The position numbers were made by a program, and so were the translations under genes. A DNA stretch of 64,000 bases from Setophaga petechia (Eukaryota > Chordata > Aves > Passeriformes > Parulidae): positions 3,386,172-3,450,171 of the forward strand of contig JANCRA010000061.1 of the NCBI GenBank assembly GCA_024362935.1, read 5' to 3'. How positions within the stretch are numbered: position 1 is the stretch's first letter; each line of letters opens with the position of its first letter. The notes below the pieces were generated by a model that worked only from the letters and a program-made list of their open reading frames with translations, did no database searches and was not told the DNA's origin. Of this stretch, positions 25,866 to 37,781 are shown one piece after another.

Positions 25866-28800
25866 ATGGCAGGCAGATTGTCCAGCCTGTTTAGAGGGAA
25901 AAAAAAGAAAGGCTCTGCAGCCTCCCTAGCACAGCAGCCTGAAGAGTCAGATCAGCTCCAGCTGCTGCAGGACGGTGAGTGGCAGAGCTGGGCCACAGGG
26001 CTGCCCCCTACCTGCAGCCAACTTGGCCCCATCCCATCCCAGCCCCTGAGAACATGCCCATGGATAGCACTGAACAAAGGCCAGAGCTGACGCCCTGGTG
26101 GCCGTGCTCCATCTCCTGGGGCATCCAAGGCCTATTCCTGCCTGGGCAGCACAGGGCTGGATCGTGTTCCCCAGCCTCTCCTGCAGGCCCTCAGCTCTGG
26201 CTGCACTCACTCTTTGCCAGATGCAGACATGGGCCAGACGCATCAGCAGAACCCCACTCGCGGCCGCTTCCACAGAGCAGCGCAGGTACCTGCGGCTATC
26301 CCCACCTGGGCCACTGGGCCTGCTGGCGCTGCTCGGCCCAGCGCCGCGCTTGGAGCAGGCCACGGAACGTCCCTCTCTTCCCGCCCTTCCTTCTGCTGCA
26401 GATACTGCGGAGGTTCCTGCGTGTTGGGTGCAGAAACACCAGCGCCACAGCAAATGAGGGCATGGCCGAGCACGACTCCAGGCCGAGCGAGCTGCAGGCA
26501 GAGCCTGATGTCAGCTCAGCATCCTCTCAGCATGCAGCAAACTCTGTCAGGGCAATGGCTGATATGGCCATGAGTGAGGACATGGCTGTCACAGTCAATG
26601 ACCTCGGAATGGCTCAGGGCATCTCAAAAACTGACACCACGCCCACTTCAGCCCTGGTTGTTGCTCCCAAACTGGATTTTTACAAGCAGAAAGGTGTTCC
26701 TTTTCAGCAGCAGGTAAGCAGACCGAGGCCAGGGCTGGAGGCCTTCCAGGATTGCATGGCCCCTCTAACCACAGCCACTGGGCCCCCTTACCCTTTGAGG
26801 CCAGCACATTATGGGGGGAAGGGAATGCCTTCTTGGGGGAAGCTGGGGAAGTTGCTCCCTTGCACAGCATTCCATATCTTCCCTATGCCTCCTCCAGGCG
26901 CCAGCCATGGTGAGGGACATTTACGAGAGACTCATGTCCCATGTCACTGTGGATGCTGGGCTGCGCATTACCATTCTGAACCTGGCTGAAGAACACCCTT
27001 TTGACATGGTGCTGACCCTCCTGCACTGTGCACCAACGTGTGACAGGTACAGAGCACAACTGCCTTGAGAGCTCAAGGCTCACCAGGCTTTAGAGCCTAT
27101 CGCCCCATCCAGCCTGTCCAGTGGGGTCTGCCAGACAGGCGGACAGCTCCAGGAACCTCAGGGCCCTCTGTTTCCTGAGCCTGCTGCCCTGCTCCCCCCT
27201 GCCCCTCAGCACACTGGGGCTCTGTCAGCCAGCCCCACGCAGCTGCACAGGGCATGGTGCTCTGGCTGAGATCCCTGTGACACAGAGCTCTGTTCCCACA
27301 GAGCTGCAGCCATAATATGGAGAACCATAGGAACACAGGGACCAGTGGTTGAGAAGGTCCTTCCAACACTAGTGTCTGTGATACAAAACTGCCCACTGAA
27401 GATGACCGCTTCCAGTGAGGACAACAAGGCCATCTTTGCCCTGGCTGTAAGTTTCTGGAACTGGCCTTTGCTTGCCCCCAAGTTGCCTCTCCAGCAGCTC
27501 TCCATCCCCTCCACGTCCAGCAGCTCCCTGCCTCAGGCACTAGGCTGAAAGCTGGGCTAGGGGCAGGCTCAGGGCAGACAACAGGCTTGGTGCTCTCCCT
27601 GTGTCTCCCCTCACGCCCTGCAACATGGACACCTTGGCTTGGCACTGACTGCTGCCTCGGGGTCCTTTCTCCTTTGCAGGCAACTGTGGTGCTGTGGGTG
27701 ATTCTCCAGGTTCCTGAGTGCCACAATGCAATAGTCCATCATTCTGCCTGCCTGTTTGTGGCTCTGCTCTTCCAAGTTTTTGTCACCGTACAGCAGACGC
27801 CAGAGAATGTCGAGAACTTCTGGAGAGCGTGCCAGGAGGAACACCACCTTCCCACAAAGCCCAGCAGGTCTCAGTCGCCCTGTCCTTCCCACGCCCTTGT
27901 GGCCAGGGCCAGTGCTCCCGGCGTGACCTGACCTTTGCTCTGTACACAGGTTTGTTGTGCAGACCCTGAAGGCTCTGCTCTGCCAGCTGTGGTGTGATGA
28001 TAAGTTGGTGGCTCTGGAGCGCAAGCGGGTCTGGGACACCCTGCTCTGTGCCGACACCCATCACTACGCAGTCGGTCTGCTGGCCAGGTGAGATCTCCTT
28101 CTCCCCGCCACCGCCAGCGTTTGTGCCTGGAGTGCCCCACGCAGTCCCCATGGTTGTGGGCAAGAGGGCCTTGTCACCGAGGGGCGACCAAGCAGACCGG
28201 AACAGGCTGGGAGAGGAGGGTGCCCAGGAGCAGCTCCCTCCCAAAGCACCCACCGCCCCTTGCAGGGTGCTGGAGAAAGATCACACCTCTGGGAGTCAGT
28301 CCTGACAGAGGTTTGCCTGCCTGGCTCAGGGTTTTTGCTGCCTTTTCTCCTCAACAGGGAGTTGCGCCGTGGCTCGACTCCCTTGTGTACCCCGATCACA
28401 ATCTGCCTGCGCAAGCTGCTCATCAGGGAGCAGCCCCGCTGGGATCTGCCTGCCCTGGCGTTCCTTGTGGAGGTGAGCCTCAAGGCCAGTGCTGCCTGGC
28501 TGAGCCGCCCCCCAGCTCTCTGCCCTCTCCTAGCTGCAGCTGCCTGGGACGCTGCCAACGCCTGCTGCTGCTGCTGCTGCTGAGCCCAGCCCTGTGTGCT
28601 TCTGGGCTCCTGCCAGCCAGCTCCTCGGTCACTGCCCTGTGCCTTTCAGGTCCTCGATTGTCTGGACTTGAACATATGTGCTCGCAGGATGCTGACAATC
28701 ATGTCAAAGCACCTTCAGAGTGAATGCAGGGAGAAGTGTCACCTAGCGCTCAGAGGCCTCGTGGTGCTCAGCAAGTATCCCTTGATGGTGAGAAGGGGGC

Positions 28801-30572
28801 AGTGCCTGAAGCCCTGCTGGCAGCGTGGGGCTGGGGATTGCAGCCCCTTGGGCTTGGCTGGTCTTTGGGAGCTGTTGCAGTTGTTCCTATCTTTCCTGCC
28901 TCCCAGTTCAGCTGCCTGAGTGCTTCAGAACAGGCCTCTTTGGCTTCTAGGCCCTGTGGCAGCAGGGTGGTGTTGCAGTGACAGGGCAGTCTTAGTGTTG
29001 CAGCCATTCAGTTTCACTTCACAGCCTTGTGTTCCACGCAGGCCGGAAGCATATGCAACCTGTCTCCAAAGCTGCTGGAGGTCCTGAGAGATGGAGACGG
29101 AGAGATGGTCAGGATGACCCTCTCTGTGTTCATCAACATGCTCCAGGACAAACACATCCTGGTATCTGCAAGGTGTAGTACCACCGCCCCGAAGCTGGCC
29201 GAGGCACTCGTTCCACTCTTTGAAAACGTAAGGCTCTGTGCCCCTAGAGACGAGCACTGACTGGATGCTGCCCAGAAGCTTTGTGCTCTGTGGGCTTTGG
29301 GCCTTTGCCCAGGTGGGCCTGGAGAAGTTGGTACTGAGGTCTCATTTTCTTTGCCACCAGGACAACAGCCATGTGCAACTGCTCTCCATTCAGCTGTTTC
29401 AAAAGGTGATGGAGCTAGTAGTGAAAAAGGGAAAAAAGCTCCTGAAGACAATTGTGAGCCAGAGCTTGTTCCGACTTTTCATCTGCTTGCATGATGAGAA
29501 CCAGTGTGTGGCAGAGGTGAGGACTCAGGTGCTGCTCGTGTCCCTCTAGGAAGGGGCTCAGCTGCCTCCCGCCCTGGCAGCTCGTGGGCTCCAGCCTCCC
29601 TCTGGCCTTGGCACAAGGGCGTGGGCGCCCTGTGCCCTGGTGCTACCTCTGGCTCTCTACTGCTCTGCAGGCTGCTTTCCAAACACTGCTTTGTGCAGCC
29701 CGGTACCTGAAGAGGAGGGATCTTGAGCAGCTGCTGAAGAAGGAGCAAGCATCCAAGTTCAATGATTGTCTGGTAAGGAGAGCCTGGAAGCCCCAGTCGC
29801 AGCCTGGAGAAGCGCCCTGCCCACGGTGCTCAGAGTGTGTGGGGCTGGCTGCTGTGCCCCTGCCCAGCGCCGCATCCAGGGGCACCAGCCTGCGCCCCAC
29901 ACGCTGCTCTCTTCCCTGGGGCGTGCAGGCTCTTGCGGAGGCTCCTGTGGCCCTGAGCCGGGCAGCGATGGAGCCCCGGCCCAGCCGGGCTGCAGGGCAG
30001 CACCGCGGCTGCCCGGGCAGTACCGGGCCCTCTGCCCCCTTCAGAACCCGGCACCAGCAGCGGCCGCCCGGGCCTCAGGGCTGCCCGGGGCAGGGGAGGC
30101 CAGTGTTGGGCGCAGGGAGCCGCCCGGCCAAGGGGCAGAGCCCGCGCCAAGCGTTCCCTCTGTGCCCTCTCTGCAGCTGGTAGAGGACGAGAGCCCCACA
30201 CGCGAGCACCAGCACCGGGCCCAGCCGTTCTCGCGCAGCGCACGGAAGCTCCTGCGACGGTCGGCCGTGAGGTTCATTGGTGAGCCACAAGCCCCGGGTC
30301 TCTTCCCTGCTATCCTGGGCTCGGCCCCAGCCCCAGTGCTGCCCCAGCAGCGGGAGCCGCGCCCAGGCCGCGGCAGGCCCGCCCGCCTTCGGCGCTGCCG
30401 CCGCCCTCCTGCAGCCGAGTCCTCGGGCGGCAGCGTGCGCAAGGGCCGGGCAGGGGCCGTGCCCGAGCACGGGGGCGTGCGGCCGCAGGGCTGCCAGCGC
30501 CCGTGTCGGGCAGCTGTGCTGCCTGAGGTCACCACGGGCTCTGTCTTGCCAGTGATGTTCGGCGGAAAATAA
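25866..30572 (+). CDS. Maestro heat-like repeat (MROH) family protein, copy 1
   Basis: Exons: 25866-25974, 26221-26285, 26402-26713, 26898-27046, 27302-27446, 27680-27867, 27950-28087, 28358-28472, 28650-28787, 29042-29227, 29361-29516, 29671-29772, 30177-30279, 30553-30572 (stop); 641 residues. All introns are GT-AG and phases join without a break. The ATG has A at -3 and G at +4. Residues 1-36 contain a KKKK stretch; 59-162 (exon 3) form a low-complexity Ala/Met/Asp/Ser linker; 163-635 are Leu-rich helical repeats of HEAT type, including LRITILNLAEEHPFDMVLTL near 180 and NDNSHVQLLSIQLFQKV near 515. These match avian MROH proteins as I remember them. HEAT arrays are protein-binding scaffolds; the function of bird MROH copies is not established. 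No signal peptide or obvious membrane segment is seen. The family normally extends beyond residue 635; here exon 14 ends after six codons. Intron 6 starts with GTCTCA, a weak donor, but is supported by frame and family sequence. Confidence 0.85.
29773..30552. other. CpG-dense introns 12-13 of the MROH-like gene (unit 1)
   Basis: Intron 12 (29773-30176), exon 13 and intron 13 (30280-30552) are much richer in G, C and CpG than the rest of the unit, with runs such as CCGCGGC, GCCGCCGCCC and GTGCGCAAGG. CpG survival suggests low germline methylation, that is, a CpG-island-like patch near the 3' end of the gene. It is repeated in each complete unit. Confidence 0.55.
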
Positions 30573-30994
30573 CGAGTCAGCAGGAAGAGCTCCAGCTCAT
30601 CCATGACGGTGAGTGGGGTCAGCGCGGTGTCAGCAGGGGCTGGTGGCGGGGGATCTACAATCCCTGACCCAGCTGCTGAGTGCTTTGCTCCCTGTGCAAA
30701 TGAAGAGTGGCATGGGCAGAGCTCACAGAGCTTTCAGGGACCCGTGTGGGAGTTGCGGCCAGCATCTTCCGTCTGAACCCGTTGTCTCTCTGCTCCCTTT
30801 GGGCCATGGCGAGAGCCATGGGATGCGTGGAATGGCCCTGGCAGGAGGGTCTCCTTGGGTCCCTGCAGATCCTGGCTCTGGCCATGGCTCGGTTCCATCT
30901 CCTTGAGTCCTGCAAGCACCCAGGAAAGACGACAGCCCATCCTGCCCCAGCCTGCGTATTCAAGCTCAGTTTTGCCAAGGAGCTGAAGAACTGA
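30573..30994 (+). pseudogene. Degenerate C-terminal tail of the MROH-like gene (copy 1)
   Basis: After the TAA at 30570-30572 the rest of exon 14 (to 30608, followed by a GTGAGT donor) still encodes QQEELQLIHD, a typical MROH segment, but one frame away from the incoming phase. A further AG-bounded exon-like stretch (about 30869-30994) encodes an ILALAMARFHLLES segment reminiscent of the family's last helix, with a stop at 30992-30994. The tail thus looks like former coding sequence now beyond a stop plus an apparent one-base deletion. The same structure follows the stop in the other complete units (37782-38203, 44994-45415, 52206-52627, 59418-59839). It could still be transcribed as 3' UTR. 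Confidence 0.6.
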
Positions 30995-31189
30995 GGTCAT
31001 CTTCCAAATTTACAGAACCAATGGCCCTAGAAGAGGACCAGGAGAGACACAGAAGGGGACACCTCCCCACCTCACAGTGCCACTGGAACTCCAGGCCTGG
31101 CTGATGCTGATCCCTCCCTCCAGCTCCCAGACCCTGCCCATCCCCTTTCTTTCCTCCCAGCCTACTCCACCGCTTTGCTTTCGTGTAAT

Positions 31190-31195
31190 AATAAA
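31190..31195 (+). terminator. Polyadenylation signal AATAAA, copy 1
   Basis: A canonical AATAAA within TAATAATAAATAG lies about 620 bp past the stop and 195 bp past the degenerate tail, the first such signal downstream of the gene. Confidence 0.65.
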
Positions 31196-31614
31196 TAGTT
31201 TGGCTTCTTCACTTTACCTGGGTCTTTGTGGAGATAAAGCAGCACAAAACCTGAACTCTGGGACACACAGGCCGTTGCTTGTCTTGTGTGCTGTTTTGTG
31301 CAGTGACACACAGGAACAGGCTGGAAAGTCCCTGCTGCTTCAGTTGCACAGCACCACGGAGTTGAAGGTCGTGCTGAGCATGCTGAAGGGAACCAGGACC
31401 CTGGGGTTTAGAAGAACCAGCTTGAGGATGCTCTGAAGGCAGCTGTCAGGGATTCCACAGCATGCATCTATGGAGGGCAGAGGAGCTTGCAATGCTGGAA
31501 GTTTTTCCAAGAGAGCTTCCTGAGAGCACAGCAATGCTCCATCCCTACACAGTGTCACTAAGAGGGCAGAGGCAGAGACCGTCGTGGCCTAACAGTGAGC
31601 TTTGTGTGTGCCTA

Positions 31615-31617
<3 letters not shown>

Positions 31618-31650
<33 letters not shown>
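31618..31650. repeat. (GCA)11 microsatellite, unit 1
   Basis: Eleven uninterrupted GCA units follow CCTAAAA and precede GGGAGTGG, in the spacer behind the gene. It is not part of the coding model. Confidence 0.95.
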
Positions 31651-31652
<2 letters not shown>

Positions 31653-33075
31653 GAGTGGCTGAGCCCCAGAGGCGCGACCGTCCCAGTGGCCGCAGTGCTG
31701 TCGGGCAGTGCCTGCAGGCTCGGTGTTGTTCTGGCAGCTCTGGTGTCCCCACAAGTGAGGAATGGCAGCCCCTGCCTTAGGCCCAGTCAGAGACCCAAGC
31801 AAGTGAGACCAGAGGGAGGAGACCCTTCCCACCTCTCTTGGCCAGGGCTGCAAAACAGCTGCTGCTGTGTGCGTGGCGGAGCGTCCTGGAAGGGGCTCAC
31901 CAGAGCCTCCTGTGGGAGCAGGGCTCCACTCCCTGGTTGGGAACAGCCTGGTTTTGCTGCCCTGAGCACGGGCAGGAGCTCGGGCACGTGCTCAGGGCAG
32001 CGGGCAGCTTGTGTTTGGAGGGGCCTGGGGCTGCGCGCCTGAAGCGACGCATGGAAACAGACTCGGGGGAAGGAAGATGAGCTCCAGATGGAGTGCCTGT
32101 GTTGCAAGGAGCACAAGCAATTCAGCCTTGCCAGGGTTTTTTAAGAGTGTGTTGGTGTTCCCCAGGAAATGTACCCATTTGGGGAAGTGCCCTTGGAAGA
32201 GAGAGGAATGATTCCCAAGGAAACTGCTTCCCCAGGAGCCCCCGGTGACATAGGTGCAAGTGTCTCCGTTTGACTCCCTGTGTTTCCTTCAGTCCTTGAG
32301 GCCCCTTGCACTTGGCAGAGGGGGGCAGGGGAAAGATGTGAAGAGCAGCTTTGGTATCTGCCTGGGCCTGCAGAGACCAAGCCAAGCACCTGTGGCAGGG
32401 TTTGTTCCCCACCTTTGAGCACAGGTCTGAGCTGGATCCTGTTTGTCCAGCCAAGTGCCCCAAAGCTCTCTTGGGGAGCTGTGAATTCAAAGGCCTTGAT
32501 GCACACATTTATGCCACCTCTCCAATCTGGTGTGTTTTAACTCTTGGCAAGATGCGTTTGCCCCATGCTTGTTGGAAGCTGCTCTGCTCCAGGGCCAGCA
32601 GCAAGTTGGGCTGTGCTGGCCAGGCAGCGTGGAGAGTCCTTCCCTGAGCACTTGGCTGGGCTTGGTGTGTCCCGGGCTGTCTTAGACACTTGGGGCAATG
32701 GATTTCTTGCAGTCAGAGGCATTTTGGGCAGGGTGGGAGTGGCCCCAGAGCACTTGGCAGCGTGTCCAAGGGCCCTTGCTGACACGGCGCAGCACGGTTA
32801 CCATGACGGAATGGAACAGGACCCTTTGTGACACATGGTGACACGGGCACTGGCAGTGACGAGGTAACGCCAGAGTGCTTGGTGGACGCCACGGGACAGG
32901 ACGTGCCAGAGCTGTGCTGTGAGGAGCCCCACACAGCCAGCTCTTTCGTCGCTGACCCGCAGCTTTTCCAAGGCGCTACTCCTGCGGCTGGCCTTGCGGC
33001 CACACTGCAGGACTTCCTGACTCAGAGCTTCCCAGGGCACCTGTCTTGAAGGTGCCCTTGAGGGCAGAGAGTAGG

Positions 33076-36000
33076 ATGGCAGGCAGATTGTCCAGCCTGT
33101 TTAGAGGGAAAAAAAAGAAAGGCTCTGCAGCCTCCCTAGCACAGCAGCCTGAAGAGTCAGATCAGCTCCAGCTGCTGCAGGACGGTGAGTGGCAGAGCTG
33201 GGCCACAGGGCTGCCCCCTGCCTGCAGCCAACTTGGCCCCATCCCATCCCAGCCCCTGAGAACATGCCCATGGATAGCACTGAACAAAGGCCAGAGCTGA
33301 CGCCCTGGTGGCCGTGCTCCATCTCCTGGGGCATCCAAGGCCTATTCCTGCCTGGGCAGCACAGGGCTGGATCGTGTTCCCCAGCCTCTCCCGCAGCCCC
33401 TCAGCTCTGGCTGCACTCACTCTTTGCCAGATGCAGACATGGGCCAGACGCATCAGCAGAACCCCACTCGCGGCCGCTTCCACAGAGCAGCGCAGGTACC
33501 TGCGGCTATCCCCACCTGGGCCACTGGGCCTGCTGGCGCTGCTCGGCCCAGCGCCGCGCTTGGAGCAGGCCACGGAACGTCCCTCTCTTCCCGCCCTTCC
33601 TTCTGCTGCAGATACTGCGGAGGTTCCTGCGTGTTGGGTGCAGAAACACCAGCGCCACAGCAAATGAGGGCATGGCCGAGCACGACTCCAGGCCGAGCGA
33701 GCTGCAGGCAGAGCCTGATGTCAGCTCAGCATCCTCTCAGCATGCAGCAAACTCTGTCAGGGCAATGGCTGATATGGCCATGAGTGAGGACATGGCTGTC
33801 ACAGTCAATGACCTCGGAATGGCTCAGGGCATCTCAAAAACTGACACCACGCCCACTTCAGCCCTGGTTGTTGCTCCCAAACTGGATTTTTACAAGCAGA
33901 AAGGTGTTCCTTTTCAGCAGCAGGTAAGCAGACCGAGGCCAGGGCTGGAGGCCTTCCAGGATTGCATGGCCCCTCTAACCACAGCCACTGGGCCCCCTTA
34001 CCCTTTGAGGCCAGCACATTATGGGGGGAAGGGAATGCCTTCTTGGGGGAAGCTGGGGAAGTTGCTCCCTTGCACAGCATTCCATATCTTCCCTATGCCT
34101 CCTCCAGGCGCCAGCCATGGTGAGGGACATTTACGAGAGACTCATGTCCCATGTCACTGTGGATGCTGGGCTGCGCATTACCATTCTGAACCTGGCTGAA
34201 GAACACCCTTTTGACATGGTGCTGACCCTCCTGCACTGTGCACCAACGTGTGACAGGTACAGAGCACAACTGCCTTGAGAGCTCAAGGCTCACCAGGCTT
34301 TAGAGCCTATCGCCCCATCCAGCCTGTCCAGTGGGGTCTGCCAGACAGGCGGACAGCTCCAGGAACCTCAGGGCCCTCTGTTTCCTGAGCCTGCTGCCCT
34401 GCTCCCCCCCTGCCCCTCAGCACACTGGGGCTCTGTCAGCCAGCCCCACGCAGCTGCACAGGGCATGGTGCTCTGGCTGAGATCCCTGTGACACAGAGCT
34501 CTGTTCCCACAGAGCTGCAGCCATAATATGGAGAACCATAGGAACACAGGGACCAGTGGTTGAGAAGGTCCTTCCAACACTAGTGTCTGTGATACAAAAC
34601 TGCCCACTGAAGATGTCCGCTTCCAGTGGGGACAAGGCCATCTTTGCCCTGGCTGTAAGTTTCTGGAACTGGCCTTTGCTTGCCCCCAAGTTGCCTCTCC
34701 AGCAGCTCTCCATCCCCTCCACGTCCAGCAGCTCCCTGCCTCAGGCACTGGGCTGAAAGCTGGGCTAGGGGCAGGCTCAGGGCAGACAACAGGCTTGGTG
34801 CTCTCCCTGTGTCTCCCCCTCACGCCCTGCAACATGGACACCTTGGCTTGGCACTGACTGCTGCCTCGGGGTCCTTTCTCCTTTGCAGGCAACTGTGGTG
34901 CTGTGGGTGATTCTCCAGGTTCCTGAGTGCCACAATGCAATAGTCCATCATTCTGCCTGCCTGTTTGTGGCTCTGCTCTTCCAAGTTTTTGTCACCGTAC
35001 AGCAGACGCCAGAGAATGTCGAGAACTTCTGGAGAGCGTGCCAGGAGGAACACCACCTTCCCACAAAGCCCAGCAGGTCTCAGTCGCCCTGTCCTTCCCA
35101 CGCCCTTGTGGCCAGGGCCAGTGCTCCCGGCGTGACCTGACCTTTGCTCTGTACACAGGTTTGTTGTGCAGACCCTGAAGGCTCTGCTCTGCCAGCTGTG
35201 GTGTGATGATAAGTTGGTGGCTCTGGAGCGCAAGCGGGTCTGGGACACCCTGCTCTGTGCCGACACCCATCACTACGCAGTCGGTCTGCTGGCCAGGTGA
35301 GATCTCCTTCTCCCCGCCGCCGCCAGCGTTTGTGCCTGGAGTGCCCCACGCAGTCCCCATGGTTGTGGGCGAGAGGGCCTTGTCACCGAGGGGCGACCAA
35401 GCAGACCGGAACAGGCTGGGAGAGGAGGGTGCCCAGGAGCAGCTCCCTCCCAAAGCACCCACCGCCCCTTGCAGGGTGCTGGAGAAAGATCACACCTCTG
35501 GGAGTCAGTCCTGACAGAGGTTTGCCTGCCTGGCTCAGGGTTTTTGCTGCCTTTTCTCCTCAACAGGGAGTTGCGCCGTGGCTCGACTCCCTTGTGTACC
35601 CCGATCACAATCTGCCTGCTCAAGCTGCTCATCAGGGAGCAGCCCCGCTGGGATCTGCCTGCCCTGGCGTTCCTTGTGGAGGTGAGCCTCAAGGCCAGCG
35701 CTGCCTGGCTGAGCCGCCCCCCAGCTCTCTGCCCTCTCCTAGCTGCAGCTGCCTGGGACGCTGCCAACGCCTGCTGCTGCTGCTGCTGCTGAGCCCAGCC
35801 CTGTGTGCTTCTGGGCTCCTGCCAGCCAGCTCCTCGGTCACTGCCCTGTGCCTTTCAGGTCCTCGATTGTCTGGACTTGAACATATGTGCTCGCAGGATG
35901 CTGACAATCATGTCAAAGCACCTTCAGAGTGAATGCAGGGAAAAGTGTCACCTAGCGCTCAGAGGCCTCGTGGTGCTCAGCAAGTATCCCTTGATGGTGA

Positions 36001-37781
36001 GAAGGGGGCAGTGCCTGAAGCCCTGCTGGCAGCGTGGGGCTGGGGATTGCAGCCCCTTGGGCTTGGCTGGTCTTTGGGAGCTGTTGCAGTTGTTCCTATC
36101 TTTCCTGCCTCCCAGTTCAGCTGCCTGAGTGCTTCAGAACAGGCCTCTTTGGCTTCTAGGCCCTGTGGCAGCAGGGTGGTGTTGCAGTGACAGGGCAGTC
36201 TTAGTGTTGCAGCCATTCAGTTTCACTTCACAGCCTTGTGTTCCACGCAGGCCGGAAGCATATGCAACCTGTCTCCAAAGCTGCTGGAGGTCCTGAGAGA
36301 TGGAGACGGAGAGATGGTCAGGATGACCCTCTCTGTGTTCATCAACATGCTCCAGGACAAACACATCCTGGTATCTGCAAGGTGTAGTACCACCGCCCCG
36401 AAGCTGGCCGAGGCACTCGTTCCACTCTTTGAAAACGTAAGGCTCTGTGCCCCTAGAGACGAGCACTGACTGGATGCTGCCCAGAAGCTTTGTGCTCTGT
36501 GGGCTTTGGGCCTTTGCCCAGGTGGGCCTGGAGAAGTTGGTACTGAGGTCTCATTTTCTTTGCCACCAGGACAACAGCCATGTGCAACTGCTCTCCATTC
36601 AGCTGTTTCAAAAGGTGATGGAGCTAGTAGTGAAAAAGGGAAAAAAGCTCCTGAAGACAATTGTGAGCCAGAGCTTGTTCCGACTTTTCATCTGCTTGCA
36701 TGATGAGAACCAGTGTGTGGCAGAGGTGAGGACTCAGGTGCTGCTCGTGTCCCTCTGGGAAGGGGCTCAGCTGCCTCCCGCCCTGGCAGCTCGTGGGCTC
36801 CAGCCTCCCTCTGGCCTTGGCACAAGGGCGTGGGCGCCCTGTGCCCTGGTGCTACCTCTGGCTCTCTACTGCTCTGCAGGCTGCTTTCCAAACACTGCTT
36901 TGTGCAGCCCGGTACCTGAAGAGGAGGGATCTCGAGCAGCTGCTGAAGAAGGAGCAAGCATCCAAGTTCAATGATTGTCTGGTAAGGAGAGCCTGGAAGC
37001 CCCAGTCGCAGCCTGGAGAAGCGCCCTGCCCACGGTGCTCAGAGTGTGTGGGGCTGGCTGCTGTGCCCCTGCCCAGCGCCGCACCCAGGGGCACCAGCCT
37101 GCGCCCCACACGCTGCTCTCTTCCCTGGGGCGTGCAGGCTCTTGCGGAGGCTCCTGTGGCCCTGAGCCGGGCAGCGATGGAGCCCTGGCCCAGCCGGGCT
37201 GCAGGGCAGCACCGCGGCTGCCCGGGCAGTACCGGGCCCTCTGCCCCCTTCAGAACCCGGCACCAGCAGCGGCCGCCCGGGCCTCAGGGCTGCCCGGGGC
37301 AGGGGAGGCCAGTGTTGGGCGCAGGGAGCCGCCCGGCCAAGGGGCAGAGCCCGCGCCAAGCGTTCCCTCTGTGCCCTCTCTGCAGCTGGTAGAGGACGAG
37401 AGCCCCACACGCGAGCACCAGCACCGGGCCCAGCCGTTCTCGCGCAGCGCACGGAAGCTCCTGCGACGGTCGGCCGTGAGGTTCATTGGTGAGCCACAAG
37501 CCCCGGGTCTCTTCCCTGCTATCCTGGGCTCGGCCCCAGCCCCAGTGCTGCCCCAGCAGCGGGAGCCGCGCCCAGGCCGCGGCAGGCCCGCCCGCCTTCG
37601 GCGCTGCCGCCGCCCTCCTGCAGCCGAGTCCTCGGGCGGCAGCGTGCGCAAGGGCCGGGCAGGGGCCGTGCCCGAGCACGGGGGCGTGCGGCCGCAGGGC
37701 TGCCAGCGCCCGTGTCGGGCAGCTGTGCTGCCTGAGGTCACCACGGGCTCTGTCTTGCCAGTGATGTTCGGCGGAAAATAA
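33076..37781 (+). CDS. Maestro heat-like repeat (MROH) family protein, copy 2
   Basis: Exons: 33076-33184, 33431-33495, 33612-33923, 34108-34256, 34513-34654, 34889-35076, 35159-35296, 35567-35681, 35859-35996, 36251-36436, 36570-36725, 36880-36981, 37386-37488, 37762-37781; 640 residues. Start context, splice phases and domain layout follow copy 1. Exon 5 is three bases shorter: the segment SSEDNKAIF of the other copies reads SSGDKAIF here, so one residue is lost and Glu becomes Gly while the frame is kept. Exon 8 has Leu where copy 1 has Arg (CTC for CGC), as in all later copies. The same TAA in exon 14 ends the protein. No other damage is seen, so a product is plausible. Confidence 0.85.

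Larger units (their letters stand above)
24844..32050 (+). repeat. Tandem unit 1 of the 7.2-kb MROH-like array (leftmost, most diverged)
   Basis: Homology with the following units begins at an ATGGAAAC motif at 24,844. Bases to its left do not match the spacer that precedes the motif in units 2-6, so this is the array edge. The first 70 bases are clearly diverged from the other units; after that identity is very high. Private differences from all other copies occur in introns and exons, for example in exon 8 (CGC instead of CTC). Order inside the unit: upstream region, 14 coding exons, degenerate tail, AATAAA, (GCA)11 and spacer. Confidence 0.95.

Noticed and set aside
25947..26453. 168-codon minus-strand frame in each unit
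   Set aside because: Antisense shadow of exons 1-3 in GC-rich sequence, with no recognisable domain.
25979..26989. 336-codon plus-strand open frame, repeated in every unit
   Set aside because: It is exon 3 read together with introns 1-3. Exon 2 and exon 4 are read in the wrong frame inside it, and splice sites at 26285/26402 and 26713/26898 fit the gene model better.
30041..30604. 187-codon minus-strand frame in each unit, with overlapping 131- and 137-codon frames
   Set aside because: It lies across introns 12-13 and exons 13-14 of the plus-strand gene, in CpG-rich DNA with few stop codons. It has no domain and an Arg/Ala/Gly/Pro composition typical of chance frames.
31462..32042. Frames encoding poly-Ala or poly-Ser from the (GCA)11 tract
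   Set aside because: They lie behind the polyadenylation signal, show no family resemblance and arise simply from the repeat.
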